Assembly (NCBI RefSeq): GCF_000765745.2
Contig: NZ_JRPC02000008.1
Span: 1 to 64,000 of the forward strand
Source of the DNA: Helicobacter apodemus
Lineage (GTDB): Bacteria > Campylobacterota > Campylobacteria > Campylobacterales > Helicobacteraceae
Direction: 5' to 3'
DNA length: 64,000 nt
Part shown: one piece after another, positions 35,635-44,623 of the stretch
How the letters are laid out: each line of letters begins with the position of its first letter
How positions within the stretch are numbered: the stretch's first letter is position 1
Position numbers and translations under genes: made by a program
Notes under the pieces: model-generated
What the model was told of the DNA's origin: nothing
What the model saw: the letters and a program-made list of their open reading frames with translations, nothing else
Databases searched by the model: none

Positions 35635-36309
35635 GTGATATTGAATAGGGATTTGGATAATCATATTATTTTGCACCAGCGGAAAACTCTCTTGCGAATC
35701 AAAAATAGTTCTTAAAGCCGATTTATCTAAAATAGGGTTTCCTGAAGAATTTATAATCCTGACATTTTGAACTCCTCCACTTGCAAGCAAAGTAAATTCT
35801 AGGGTAACAATACCCTCCACCCTCATCATTCTAGCCTTTCTTGGATAATGAAGATTCTTATCGATAGCCTGTTTAATAGCTAGTAAAAGGGGATCATCAT
35901 TTTTACTAAAAGTTAGCATCTGGGGTGTAGTAGGTGTAGCATTTGTAAGGGTTGGATTAGGATTAACGGCAACCTTTTGAATCTGTGGCTCTACAACTTC
36001 TTTAGGAATTGGCTGAACCATTTTAGCCTCCTTACGATGATGCTTTGGTTTAGCTTTCTTAGGCAAAGGCTTAATCTTATCTATAGGTTTAAGTGGAGGC
36101 ATTGGGACTTGAGGTTGCATTTGTGGAGTATTAGGAATAAATTGATTTAAGGAAATAGCAATACTTTGATTCTGCAAACCCACATCTTTAAGTATAAAAT
36201 TTTCCGTCACATAAAAAATACTAAAAGCAAGGAGTCCATAGATTCCACTTGCTAGGAGAAAAGAATGTAATATTCTATTGTTGTTGTGTAACAATGCTGA
36301 AATTTTCAT
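35623..36309 (-). CDS. tonB: energy transducer TonB
   Basis: This 228-residue protein has an N-terminal membrane helix (about 15-35, FLLASGIYGLLAFSIFYV). A Pro/Lys-rich periplasmic spacer follows (PPLKPIDKIKPLPKKAKPKH), and the C-terminal TonB domain has YPRKARMMRVEGIVTLEFTL and the final PIQYHLKG. It transmits proton-motive force from ExbB-ExbD to outer-membrane iron, nickel or heme receptors. Its start overlaps exbD by 35 bases, and it ends convergent with the dehydrogenase gene. Confidence 0.92.
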   Translation of the reverse strand: MKISALLHNNNRILHSFLLASGIYGLLAFSIFYVTENFILKDVGLQNQSIAISLNQFIPNTPQMQPQVPMPPLKPIDKIKPLPKKAKPKHHRKEAKMVQPIPKEVVEPQIQKVAVNPNPTLTNATPTTPQMLTFSKNDDPLLLAIKQAIDKNLHYPRKARMMRVEGIVTLEFTLLASGGVQNVRIINSSGNPILDKSALRTIFDSQESFPLVQNNMIIQIPIQYHLKG

Positions 36310-36658
36310 GAGCCTTTCCTTTTAAAATATCAATAATTTGGACAAAAGTATCAAATTTAGCATCCTTATCACTCCTTAATTCTACTAAAGTTTTAGGGTT
36401 AAGATTTACTAACTCATTTTTAAGGGTTTCTAAATCTACCAAAGTATCCTCTAAATAAAGTTTATTCTCCTTATCAATAAGGATTTGAATCTTTTTTTCG
36501 TCTTGATTAGGTATAGAATTAGAACTCTGCGGCAAATCAATAGGTATCTTTCCTTGAGCGATAAAAGTAGAAACACTTAAAACAATTACTAATAAAACTA
36601 GCACAATATCAATAAAAGGGACAATATTTAAGGATTCATTTTTAGGAATCTTTAACAT
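36275..36658 (-). CDS. exbD: biopolymer transport protein ExbD
   Basis: This protein of about 127 residues has a single transmembrane segment carrying the essential Asp in NIVPFIDIVLVLLVIVL. A periplasmic domain follows, ending with SDKDAKFDTFVQIIDILK. The frame runs back to 36724, but the ATG at 36658 with AAGGAAT upstream gives the typical MLKIPKNESLN start. It overlaps exbB by 17 bases and tonB by 35 bases, so all three are translationally coupled. Confidence 0.92.
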   Translation of the reverse strand: MLKIPKNESLNIVPFIDIVLVLLVIVLSVSTFIAQGKIPIDLPQSSNSIPNQDEKKIQILIDKENKLYLEDTLVDLETLKNELVNLNPKTLVELRSDKDAKFDTFVQIIDILKGKAHENFSIVTQQQ

Positions 36659-37079
36659 TGCTATTCCTTGTTTTATAAAGATTACTAAGAAGTGTAACCT
36701 TTCGGTAAAAGGCATTATAAACAATTAATGTTGGGATAGCCACAGCAAGCCCCAATGCAGTTGCCTTTAGTGCTAAAGATAAACCTGTCATAATTCCTTT
36801 GGTATCAATATTCCCACTTAATCCCATATCATAAAAGGTAATCATAATCCCTATAACTGTCCCTAATAAACCTACATAAGGTGCATTAGAGTAAATAATA
36901 TAAAGTGTTGTTAAATGCTTAGTAATAGAATCTTCAAAAGATTCTAAAGTAGGATATTCTTCAAATTCAATCTTTGCAAAAAATATAACCCTCTCAATAC
37001 TAAGCCAAAGTGCGATAAACCCCATAATTCCTAAAATTCCAAAAATTGCGTAATCAACGCTTTCTTTCAAAAATTCCAT
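36642..37079 (-). CDS. exbB: biopolymer transport protein ExbB
   Basis: This 145-residue MotA/ExbB-family proton channel has three membrane segments: an N-terminal helix (about 8-28), then APYVGLLGTVIGIMITFYDM and GLSLALKATALGLAVAIPTLIVYNAFYRK. It is the short epsilonproteobacterial form, lacking the N-terminal extension of E. coli ExbB. It is the first gene of the exbB-exbD-tonB operon, with a TG-extended -10 and a Fur-like inverted repeat upstream. Confidence 0.92.
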   Translation of the reverse strand: MEFLKESVDYAIFGILGIMGFIALWLSIERVIFFAKIEFEEYPTLESFEDSITKHLTTLYIIYSNAPYVGLLGTVIGIMITFYDMGLSGNIDTKGIMTGLSLALKATALGLAVAIPTLIVYNAFYRKVTLLSNLYKTRNSNVKDS

Positions 37080-37117
37080 TTTACTAATAATCCTTATTTT
37101 TATAAAATATTTTGACG

Positions 37118-37141
37118 ATTATAGCATAATTATTTAATAAT
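37118..37141 (-). promoter_or_regulatory. exbB promoter with Fur-like box
   Basis: On the minus strand TGCTATAAT forms an extended -10 (37123-37118). Just upstream, ATTATT-T-AATAAT (37129-37141) is a perfect 6-1-6 inverted repeat in the spacer, the form of Fur sites in Helicobacter and Campylobacter. Iron repression of TonB-ExbB-ExbD is the expected biology. In DNA this AT-rich the match could be chance. Confidence 0.5.
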
Positions 37142-37240
37142 AAGAAACACTTTTATTATTGTTTATAAATTTAAAGTTTATATGAAAATGTATAAAATTC
37201 TATAAATAATGTTTAACGAAGAAAGATAAAAGAAAAGATA

Positions 37241-37324
37241 TGGTGCGCTGGGCGAGACTTGAACTCGCACGGGTCTCCCCGCCACCCCCTCAAGATGGTG
37301 TGTCTACCATTCCACCACCAGCGC
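37241..37324 (-). tRNA. tRNA-Leu (anticodon GAG)
   Basis: The 84-base gene has CCA encoded. Acceptor stem GCGCTGG / CCAGCGC (7 of 7 pairs), anticodon stem CCATC / GGTGG with loop TTGAGGG, a long variable arm CGGG..CCCG that marks a class II tRNA, and T stem GCGAG / CTCGC with TTCAAGT. GAG reads CUC and CUU leucine codons. It sits between atpE and the exbB promoter. Confidence 0.95.
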
Positions 37325-37334
37325 AAGAGTGATA

Positions 37335-37355
37335 GATTCAAGGAATCCTTGAATC
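37335..37355 (-). terminator. hairpin between atpE and tRNA-Leu
   Basis: A 9-bp perfect stem GATTCAAGG / CCTTGAATC with a 3-base loop lies immediately after the atpE stop. The following run is pyrimidine-rich (TCTATCACTCTT) and not a clean T tract, so it may be a partial terminator or processing site ahead of the tRNA. Confidence 0.45.
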
Positions 37356-37700
37356 CTACAAACCTAAAATTGCCAAAAACGGGTTTGCATAGAGTAAAAT
37401 AAGTGCTATAACAAGTGTATAAATAACTTGTGCCTCAATCATTGCTAAAGCAATAAACATTGTTGTCATTAATTTACCGCCAATTCCCGGATTTCTAGCC
37501 ATACCAGAGATTGTAGCAGCAGCTGTGTTTCCCATACCAATCGCACCACCTAATGCAGCAATACCCAAACCAATACCTGCAGCAATGGCAGAATAAGACA
37601 ATAAGGTTTCACCCTCTACAGAATAAGATAATAATGTTTCACCACCAGCGGCAAACACAACACTTGCTAATGCAAAGAAAGCCAAAAGTAACTTTTTCAT
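37356..37700 (-). CDS. atpE: F1Fo ATP synthase subunit c, with duplicated N-terminal segment
   Basis: This 114-residue proteolipid forms the c-ring. A leader-like hydrophobic N-terminus ends in VVFAAGG and may be cleaved. The first helix has the glycine pattern AAGIGLGIAALGGAIGMG, the polar loop is ARNPG, and the second helix carries the ion-binding Glu89 in AMIEAQVIYT. Between leader and first helix the segment GETLLSYS occurs twice in tandem (residues 20-29 and 30-39). This makes the protein about ten residues longer than expected. The other F1Fo genes are not in the window. Confidence 0.93.
   Translation of the reverse strand: MKKLLLAFFALASVVFAAGGETLLSYSVEGETLLSYSAIAAGIGLGIAALGGAIGMGNTAAATISGMARNPGIGGKLMTTMFIALAMIEAQVIYTLVIALILLYANPFLAILGL
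37591..37643 (-). repeat. 30-base tandem duplication in atpE
   Basis: Two direct copies of a 23-base core, starting at 37591 and 37621, differ at two positions. They are spaced exactly 30 bases, so the reading frame is kept and ten residues are added ahead of the first c-ring helix. Confidence 0.85.
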
Positions 37701-37766
37701 ATTTTCTCCTTATATTTCAAAGCCTGTTCGGATCTATCCCCTACTTATTGCTTTGTAAGCACACAT

Positions 37767-37772
37767 ATTATA
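37767..37772 (-). promoter_or_regulatory. -10 of atpE
   Basis: TATAAT on the minus strand in CTATAATATG, about 67 bases upstream of the atpE ATG, in the short gap after pnp. The -35 region is only AT-rich. Confidence 0.45.
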
Positions 37773-37799
37773 GTATTTTTACTAAAACTTTAATAAAAA

Positions 37800-40004
37800 T
37801 TATCCCCTTATCCAATCAAGCTCTACCTTATTTTTATTCACCGATAAAACCTCTACTTTTATCTCCTCATCAATTTTTACATAATCAGAAATTTTCCCCT
37901 CACCCTTATTCACAACTCTTGAAATATGCAATAATCCATCATACCCTTGCGGTAACTCAACAAATACCCCAAACTCCACGATTTTTTTTATCTTCCCTGT
38001 ATAAACATCTCCCACCTTATAAACTTCCCAAGGATTAAATCTTTCTTCTTTTTCTTTATTGACAATTCCTAAAATATATTCTTTAGCACCATAAACTTTT
38101 TGTTTATTTTTCCCACTTAAACTCACTTCCCCATTGTCGCGATTTAAATCAATAGCAACTTCAAATTTCTCAATAATCTCCTTAATGGTTTTTCCTCCTT
38201 GTCCTATAACCTCAACGATTTTACTTGGATGAATAGAAAAAACCTCTAAAGCCGGCAACACGGATTCATTTAAAACAATGTTGCTTTTAGCCTCTTCCAT
38301 AATTTCTAAAATACGCATTCTTGCCTCTTTGGCTTGGAATAATACTGCTTTTAAGATTTCTATATTTAATCCCACTAATTTAATATCCATTTGCATAGCT
38401 GTAATACCATTTTTTGAACCCGCTATTTTAAAATCCATATCACCATCATGATCTTCTAAACCCATAATATCTGTTAAAACTGCATACTCTTCCCCCTCAC
38501 AAACTAATCCCATAGCCACTCCTGCGATTAAACTAGTGCATTCTACACCCGCTGCTACAAGAGCTAAAGAACCTCCACAAACCGTTGCCATAGAAGAAGA
38601 ACCATTAGATTCTAAAATTTCAGAAACAAGACGAATAGCCTTGAATCTTCCCTCTATAAGACTAGATTCTAAGGCTCTTTTTGCTAAATTTCCATGCCCC
38701 AACTCTCGTCTTCCAGGCGCTGATACACTACTTGCCTCCCCAACACAAAAAGGAGGAAAATTATAATGCACCATAAACCTCTCTTTAGAGGAACATTTAT
38801 CGGTTAATAACTCATAACTTTGTGCATCCATTTCTCCACCTAAAGTTGCCACAACCAAAGCTTGGGTTTGCCCCCTTATAAAAAGTGCACTAGAGTGTGC
38901 ATTAGGCAAAATATTAGTTTGGATACTAATAGGGCGGATTTCATTAAGCCTCCTTCCATCCGCTCTTTTTTTCTCTTTTAATATCATAGTTCGCACAATT
39001 TCTTTTTTAATCCTCAAGGTTGTCTCTAAGGCTCTTTCTTGTAAATATTCTATATCTTGTGGGTTTTTCTCCCTCCACTCTTGCAATATTTTCTTTACAA
39101 AAGCATTAAGCTTACTATTGCGTTCTGTTTTACTAAGCAAATAAATTACTGCCCTTAATTCTTCTAAATGGTTTTGCCTAATATAAGATTCTATTTTATC
39201 GCATACAAAATTTTTTCTACCCTCTTTTAAAGTGATAGCTGCTTTTAGAAAAGGAGAAAAATGCTGAATAATAAGCTTATTTTTTTGCGCTATCATCTCT
39301 TGTGCTAACCTTAAAGCTTCTAAAATTGTTTCTTCATCAACTTCATTCGCACTAAAATAAGCCAATTCATTTTCTAAAAATGTATTAGTGAAATTAAGAG
39401 GACTAGAATTTCCTTTAGCTTGAATACCTCCAAAACTACGCATTTCAATCATCAATAAATCTTCATTAGCCCCACTAACCAATAAATCTAAAGTGCTTCG
39501 CTCTAATTCTTTGGTACTAGGATTAACAATAAACTTTTCATCAATCCTACCTATACGCACAGCACTAACAGGAATACTAATGGGTATTTCTGAAACAAAA
39601 AGTGCCGCACTTGCAGCATTTAAAGCTAAAATTTGTAAATCCGCATCAGACTCTACACTTAAGACTAAAATCGTAATTTGTGTAGGGTAACAATAATCTT
39701 TAGGAAAAAGCGGACGCAAACTTCTATCTACTATTCTAGCACTTAGGGTTTCAAAATCGCCAGGTTTAGCCTCTCTTTTTACATAACCACCCGGAAACTT
39801 TCCTGCGGCATAAGCTTTTTCTATGTATTGCACAGTTAAAGGCAAGAAATCCTCTTCTACAATCTCATCAGTATCAATAGCAATGGTAGCTAAAAGGACA
39901 TTATTGCCTTGTTGATAATATACGCTTCCGCTTGTTGATTGCGCAAAAGTATCAAAAGTGTATTTTTCTTGCTGATTTAAAAATGATAGATTCACTGCTT
40001 GCAT
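37800..40004 (-). CDS. pnp: polyribonucleotide nucleotidyltransferase (PNPase)
   Basis: This 734-residue phosphorolytic 3'-5' exoribonuclease has two RNase PH domains (first with FPGGYVKREAKPGDFETLSARIVDRSLRPLF, cut here only as an identifier; second with GEASSVSAPGRRELGHG). A KH domain follows (VIEVIGQGGKTIKEI, about 600), then a C-terminal S1 domain (VGDVYTGKIKKIVEFGVFVE, about 665-734). It degrades mRNA and in Helicobacter works alongside RNase J, whose gene is at 50482. It is followed in order by atpE; upstream neighbours are on the same strand, 15 bases away. Confidence 0.95.
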   Translation of the reverse strand: MQAVNLSFLNQQEKYTFDTFAQSTSGSVYYQQGNNVLLATIAIDTDEIVEEDFLPLTVQYIEKAYAAGKFPGGYVKREAKPGDFETLSARIVDRSLRPLFPKDYCYPTQITILVLSVESDADLQILALNAASAALFVSEIPISIPVSAVRIGRIDEKFIVNPSTKELERSTLDLLVSGANEDLLMIEMRSFGGIQAKGNSSPLNFTNTFLENELAYFSANEVDEETILEALRLAQEMIAQKNKLIIQHFSPFLKAAITLKEGRKNFVCDKIESYIRQNHLEELRAVIYLLSKTERNSKLNAFVKKILQEWREKNPQDIEYLQERALETTLRIKKEIVRTMILKEKKRADGRRLNEIRPISIQTNILPNAHSSALFIRGQTQALVVATLGGEMDAQSYELLTDKCSSKERFMVHYNFPPFCVGEASSVSAPGRRELGHGNLAKRALESSLIEGRFKAIRLVSEILESNGSSSMATVCGGSLALVAAGVECTSLIAGVAMGLVCEGEEYAVLTDIMGLEDHDGDMDFKIAGSKNGITAMQMDIKLVGLNIEILKAVLFQAKEARMRILEIMEEAKSNIVLNESVLPALEVFSIHPSKIVEVIGQGGKTIKEIIEKFEVAIDLNRDNGEVSLSGKNKQKVYGAKEYILGIVNKEKEERFNPWEVYKVGDVYTGKIKKIVEFGVFVELPQGYDGLLHISRVVNKGEGKISDYVKIDEEIKVEVLSVNKNKVELDWIRG

Positions 40005-40019
40005 TATTTCTCCTTAAGG

Positions 40020-40703
40020 CTATTGTATTTGGGTAAAAATTTTCTCAATAGTAGATACAGGTATTTCTGTATAATCCCTATAATAATACCCAACATCTAC
40101 AAAATCTTTTAATTTATAAAGACAAAAAACACCATCTATTGTCTCTTCAATAGCTTTAGCAACCTCTAAAGGAGCTACAGGTGTTGCACAATAAATTGTT
40201 TTAGCTTGCAGGGTAACCATAGATTTAATTGACGCAAAAGCAGTAATACCACTATCAATACCTTCATCAACCAATAAAACATGTTTATTTTTAAAAGACA
40301 TCAGAGGATTCCCTTTACGATGCTGATAAATTAGAGGCAACATTTTATCGTCATATTGCCTCTCTACTTCGCCATAAACATAATCCAAACTAATCCCAAA
40401 AGATTCCACTAAAGAATCATTAATAACAACATCTTTAGTTTCTGTTGCCATAGCAATTTCACATTCTGGATTATTAGGAGCATAAATAGAAGCAGTAAAA
40501 AGAACAGCCAAAGGGGCTTTTATGGTTTGTGCTAATTTGTGAGCAAAATAAACTCCCGCAAATGAAATTCCTACTACTACGCAATCTTCTTTAAGAAAAA
40601 AATTTAGAGGTAAATTATTTAACAACTTCGCTAAAGCATCTTCACGATTCTCAAAAAAGATCTTACGTCTTGGAGAATGCTGTGAGTTCCCTAACAAATC
40701 CAA
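40020..40703 (-). CDS. phosphoribosyltransferase-fold protein
   Basis: This 227-residue protein has the type I PRTase signature HVLLVDEGIDSGITAFAS (about 147-164), where two acidic residues followed by a Gly-Thr/Ser loop bind PRPP. An N-terminal half has VVVGISFAGVYFAHKLAQ. It resembles the stand-alone PRTase-like proteins of unknown substrate in Campylobacterota, so purine salvage should not be assumed. It lies between pnp and lptD with gaps of only 15 bases, which suggests a shared transcript. Confidence 0.75.
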   Translation of the reverse strand: MDLLGNSQHSPRRKIFFENREDALAKLLNNLPLNFFLKEDCVVVGISFAGVYFAHKLAQTIKAPLAVLFTASIYAPNNPECEIAMATETKDVVINDSLVESFGISLDYVYGEVERQYDDKMLPLIYQHRKGNPLMSFKNKHVLLVDEGIDSGITAFASIKSMVTLQAKTIYCATPVAPLEVAKAIEETIDGVFCLYKLKDFVDVGYYYRDYTEIPVSTIEKIFTQIQ

Positions 40704-40718
40704 ATCCTTACCTCCTTC

Positions 40719-42848
40719 TTAATTACCAATCTTTACATCACTACTTAAAAGCGGTATAAACTTAACCGTTAAAAGAACATGCTTATCATCTCTTGCTTCA
40801 GCCCCCCTAGTGGTTAGCACAGGATTGATTGTATTGACATATTTAATCCCAAAGGCAAAACACCGAATTTCTGTATCAATACCAATTTGCCAAGTCTTGA
40901 AATAATTTTCTTTATAATCATAACCAACATTAGCATATAAATTAAAATTTTCAAATTCTTTTTTAAGTCCTGCATTAATATAATTTGCCTCTCCAAATCT
41001 CCCTTTTACAATATCATTTCTAGCAAATTGCTCACGAATAAAATGGCTAAATGTTCCTGTTAAAAAATCCTCTTTATACTCAACTTGATGGGTAGCCTCG
41101 GATATTTTGCCTCTTGAATGGGAATAAAAAATACTGCTTAAAAATCTCCAACGATAATTATAAAAATACTGGACTTCATTTTGAAGTTCCCCTACGCGTT
41201 GATTAGCACTCTCAAAATAAAAAGCCTGATTAATTCTATGGGATAATAATAAAACATTCTCTAAATCATAAAAATATTGAGAGCCACTTAATAAAAACTC
41301 CTGTCTATCTCCGGGCAATTCAAAAAAATCCGTAAAGCTTCCCTTTTTATTATCAGCTCCAGGCAATGTATATTGCAAGCCCAAGTTTAGAGTATGCCCA
41401 AAATTAGTATATTTTTTTACCAAATCCATATCCCCACTAAAAACATAATGATGGCTAAAATATCTTCCATTTTCTAAATGCAAACTAGAAGTATTACTAT
41501 AATTTACCATTGTTCCATAAAATACTGGCGATACAGAAACATTTATATAATCATCAAATAAACTTTGCGTATAAATAAAAGGCAATCTCGCTTCTTGTTG
41601 AATCGCACGATAACCTATGGGTCTTGTATAATTTTTCACACCATAATCAAAGGAATAATAAAAATTATCCACTAAAATACTATCTATTTGTCGGTGATAT
41701 TGAATCTCTGGCAATGTCTGCAGAGTTTCTGCATTGCTTGTTTTTTCTAAATCAGAATAATATCTACCATAAAGTCCTATATAATCATTATCGCTTTTTA
41801 AAAAATAACTTAAACGCGAAGTAAGCAAACTACCCTGTAAATCTGCCCTCTCCCTTGCCCTCTCCGTTTGAGTTTTAAAATAATCAATATCAGAAATTTG
41901 AGAAATATCTGCATATAAACCATCTTCACGGAAATAATTATGCGATTTTGTCAATAAGTCTTTGCGTGAATATTCAAGCTGCACTCCATAATGTTCTTGA
42001 TTTTCTAAATTATAAGTATTTTGATAACTATCCGTATTTCTAAAAATTCCAAAATTTAACCAAAAAATCTGATTTTTATCATCAACCACCCGAATTTCAT
42101 CATAAAATCCTACACCTCTTTTCGTCCTAATTTGTGGAGAGAAAGTCATATCCCACCAATTATTTGGAGCAACAAAGATAGGCTGTGAGTAAATCAAACC
42201 ATCATCACGAGAATTCCCAACTATTGGGTAGAGCAAACCGCTTTTCCTTTGGTAGCCCGCTGAAAAAGATAAATAAGGAAAATACAAAATAGGTATATCA
42301 TACACGCACAAACGAGGGTGCCACACTTTTAACCACTCTTTATTAGCATCATATTCCCCTTGTGAGGCTTGAATCTTCCAAATAGGGTTATGCACACTAC
42401 AAGCTGAAAGCGTAGCATCTTCTAGCTGATAAACACTGCCATCAAATTCCGCACTCTTAGAATCTACCCATAAACCACTTTGTAACTCTTGCAAATAAAA
42501 AGGCTCTAAAAAAGAATAATCCTCTTGGATTTTAATCTTCACCTTTTGTGCCTTTAAATAAAGCGAATTTCCTTTATAGGCATTAACACTATCTATAAGC
42601 GTTATTTCTCCTGTTTGTGTATCATAAATGGCTTTATTAGCCGTTACAAAATAATCTAAATTGATAATAGTGACATTGCCTTTTCCTATAATTTGTGCCT
42701 TATCATACTCCACATCATCGGCTAAAAACTCAAAAACAACTTCTTGATTTTTACCAAAATGCTTAATAGAAGGTCTAGCATTTATAATGCTAGGCATCAT
42801 TATAAGGGTTGCAAGAGTAATTAAAGAAGCACTTTTTCTCAAAAACAT
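40719..42848 (-). CDS. lptD: LPS-assembly outer membrane protein LptD
   Basis: This 709-residue protein has a signal peptide (about 1-24, ending INA). An N-terminal OstA/LptA-like domain follows (VVFEFLADDVEYDKAQIIGKG, about 35-55, and FVTANKAIYDTQTGEI). The large C-terminal part has alternating aromatic beta strands typical of the LptD barrel. It inserts LPS into the outer leaflet with LptE. The start abuts the RDD gene stop (one-base overlap). It appears complete, although shorter than enteric LptD. Confidence 0.9.
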   Translation of the reverse strand: MFLRKSASLITLATLIMMPSIINARPSIKHFGKNQEVVFEFLADDVEYDKAQIIGKGNVTIINLDYFVTANKAIYDTQTGEITLIDSVNAYKGNSLYLKAQKVKIKIQEDYSFLEPFYLQELQSGLWVDSKSAEFDGSVYQLEDATLSACSVHNPIWKIQASQGEYDANKEWLKVWHPRLCVYDIPILYFPYLSFSAGYQRKSGLLYPIVGNSRDDGLIYSQPIFVAPNNWWDMTFSPQIRTKRGVGFYDEIRVVDDKNQIFWLNFGIFRNTDSYQNTYNLENQEHYGVQLEYSRKDLLTKSHNYFREDGLYADISQISDIDYFKTQTERARERADLQGSLLTSRLSYFLKSDNDYIGLYGRYYSDLEKTSNAETLQTLPEIQYHRQIDSILVDNFYYSFDYGVKNYTRPIGYRAIQQEARLPFIYTQSLFDDYINVSVSPVFYGTMVNYSNTSSLHLENGRYFSHHYVFSGDMDLVKKYTNFGHTLNLGLQYTLPGADNKKGSFTDFFELPGDRQEFLLSGSQYFYDLENVLLLSHRINQAFYFESANQRVGELQNEVQYFYNYRWRFLSSIFYSHSRGKISEATHQVEYKEDFLTGTFSHFIREQFARNDIVKGRFGEANYINAGLKKEFENFNLYANVGYDYKENYFKTWQIGIDTEIRCFAFGIKYVNTINPVLTTRGAEARDDKHVLLTVKFIPLLSSDVKIGN

Positions 42849-43306
42849 TACTTAATCTCTATAACAATAGTATTGGCAATTCTATCGTGCAAACCTTGAT
42901 AAATCTTACTACTTAGAATGAATATAAAAGGAATATAAGTCAAGATTATGCTTAATAATCTCATTAAAGAGCGTAAAAAGGATTGCATAACACTGGGATT
43001 ATCTAAAAGAGCCACTTCAATAACCTTAATCCTAACTACCATTTTGCCTATTGTTGCCCCATAAAGTTTGACAAAAAGCCAATGGTAAACAAGAGCAATC
43101 CCAAGCATTGAGAATGTATAATCTGATACAATCTTTAAGACAATTTCTATATCTTGAGAGTTTTGCGAGATCGCCTCCCAAGCAATCCCAATTATTATCA
43201 TACTTATAAGTAATTCATCAATTACAAAAGCAACAAATCGTTTCCATAAGGGAGCTATTTGTAACTCTTCTCTTGCAAGTATTTCTTCAATTTGCTCTAC
43301 TTTCAT
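42848..43306 (-). CDS. RDD-family membrane protein
   Basis: This 152-residue protein has the RDD signature arginine-aspartate pattern: WKRFVAFVIDELLISMIIIGIAWE at about 22-45. Further hydrophobic segments lie at about 68-85 and 122-140, and GATIGKMVVRIKVI is the conserved loop. RDD proteins are poorly characterised, and some act as ion antiporters. It is sandwiched in one-base overlaps between purD and lptD, so it is coexpressed with them. I cannot give it a function. Confidence 0.85.
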   Translation of the reverse strand: MKVEQIEEILAREELQIAPLWKRFVAFVIDELLISMIIIGIAWEAISQNSQDIEIVLKIVSDYTFSMLGIALVYHWLFVKLYGATIGKMVVRIKVIEVALLDNPSVMQSFLRSLMRLLSIILTYIPFIFILSSKIYQGLHDRIANTIVIEIK

Positions 43307-44571
43307 TATTTCTCCAACACCTGATGGGCAATATCTTTACGAAACTGCATTCCATCAAACTTTATAGTTTTCACTATTCCATAAGCATTTTTAGCCGCTT
43401 CTTTGACATTTCTACCCTTACCCACACATACAAGAACTCTTCCACCACTTGCTAAAAGATACTTTCCACTTCTTTCTACCCCAGCAAAAATGATAGAAGC
43501 ATTTTCCAAAGGAGTAGCAGTATCTAAAAAAGTAATTTTTTCTTTTTTGGAATTTTTATAAGGATATTCTTTAGAAGCAACCACCACACCAACGCAAACA
43601 TTCTCCTCTAATTCATAATCAATTTTTTGCAAATCACCCTTAGCGCAAGCCATAAAACAATCTAAAAGCCCTCTTTTAAATAAAGGCATTAATACTTCGC
43701 ATTCTGGGTCCCCAAAGCGGACATTAAATTCTAACAAATAAGGTCTATCTTTCACCACCATAATACCGCAAAAAAGAACACCGCTAAAGGGATTTCCCTC
43801 TCTTTCCATACCTGTTAAAGTAGGATCAATAATCGTCTCTTTAATTTCTTCAAGGAGTGCAGGAGTTGCCAAAGAAGATGGAGCATAAGCCCCCATTCCT
43901 CCAGTATTAGGACCCTTATCACCATCTAATAGTCGTTTATGATCTTGTGCAACAGGCAAAAGTATAAAATCCTTACCATCACACATTGCAAAGACGGATA
44001 ATTCAAAACCCTCTAAATATTCTTCAATCACGATTTTTCGACCAGAATCCCCAAAAGCCTTACCACTTAGCATCTCTTTAGCGGTAGCTTTTGCCTCTGC
44101 ATAACTTTGAGCAATGATTACGCCCTTACCCGCACATAAACCATCTGCTTTAAGAACAATAGGAAGATTTAAAGACTCTATAAATCTACAAGCTTCTGTA
44201 TAGTCTTGTGTTTGCAAAAATGTTGCGGTTGGAATATCATATTTTCTTGCAAATTCTTTCATATAAACCTTAGACCCCTCTAATCTAGCAGCCTTCGCAC
44301 TAGGACCAAAAACTAAAATATCATTTTCTCTTAATATATCCGCTAAACCTTCTACCAAAGGAGCTTCAGGACCTATTACAACAAGCCCTATTTTCTGCCT
44401 TACTGCAAATTCTACAAAATCTTTATCGGTTTTAAAGTTAATATTTTTCCCTAATTTTTCTGTTGCGCCATTGCCGGGATAAAAATAGATTCCATCAATC
44501 CTGCATTCTTTTTGTAATGCTAAACCAATGGCATATTCTCTACCACCACTTCCAACAATCACAATCTCCAT
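43306..44571 (-). CDS. purD: phosphoribosylamine-glycine ligase
   Basis: This 421-residue ATP-grasp enzyme performs the second step of purine synthesis. N-terminal VGSGGREYAIG binds phosphoribosylamine, VLKADGLCAGKGVIIA is the ATP-grasp lysine loop, and GPNTGGMGAYAP and LEFNVRFGDPECEVL are diagnostic. It is first in a tight run purD-RDD-lptD-PRTase-pnp. The region just upstream on the same strand holds the proposed structured RNA. Confidence 0.96.
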   Translation of the reverse strand: MEIVIVGSGGREYAIGLALQKECRIDGIYFYPGNGATEKLGKNINFKTDKDFVEFAVRQKIGLVVIGPEAPLVEGLADILRENDILVFGPSAKAARLEGSKVYMKEFARKYDIPTATFLQTQDYTEACRFIESLNLPIVLKADGLCAGKGVIIAQSYAEAKATAKEMLSGKAFGDSGRKIVIEEYLEGFELSVFAMCDGKDFILLPVAQDHKRLLDGDKGPNTGGMGAYAPSSLATPALLEEIKETIIDPTLTGMEREGNPFSGVLFCGIMVVKDRPYLLEFNVRFGDPECEVLMPLFKRGLLDCFMACAKGDLQKIDYELEENVCVGVVVASKEYPYKNSKKEKITFLDTATPLENASIIFAGVERSGKYLLASGGRVLVCVGKGRNVKEAAKNAYGIVKTIKFDGMQFRKDIAHQVLEK

Positions 44572-44623
44572 ATTTCACCTTTATTTTTAATCTTTAAAAT
44601 CTTTAACCTAAAAACTTTAAAAA

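Noticed and set aside
37335-37355. Palindrome beside tRNA-Leu as an attachment site
   Set aside because: No duplicated tRNA end, integrase or foreign genes are nearby; it is better read as a transcription hairpin after atpE.
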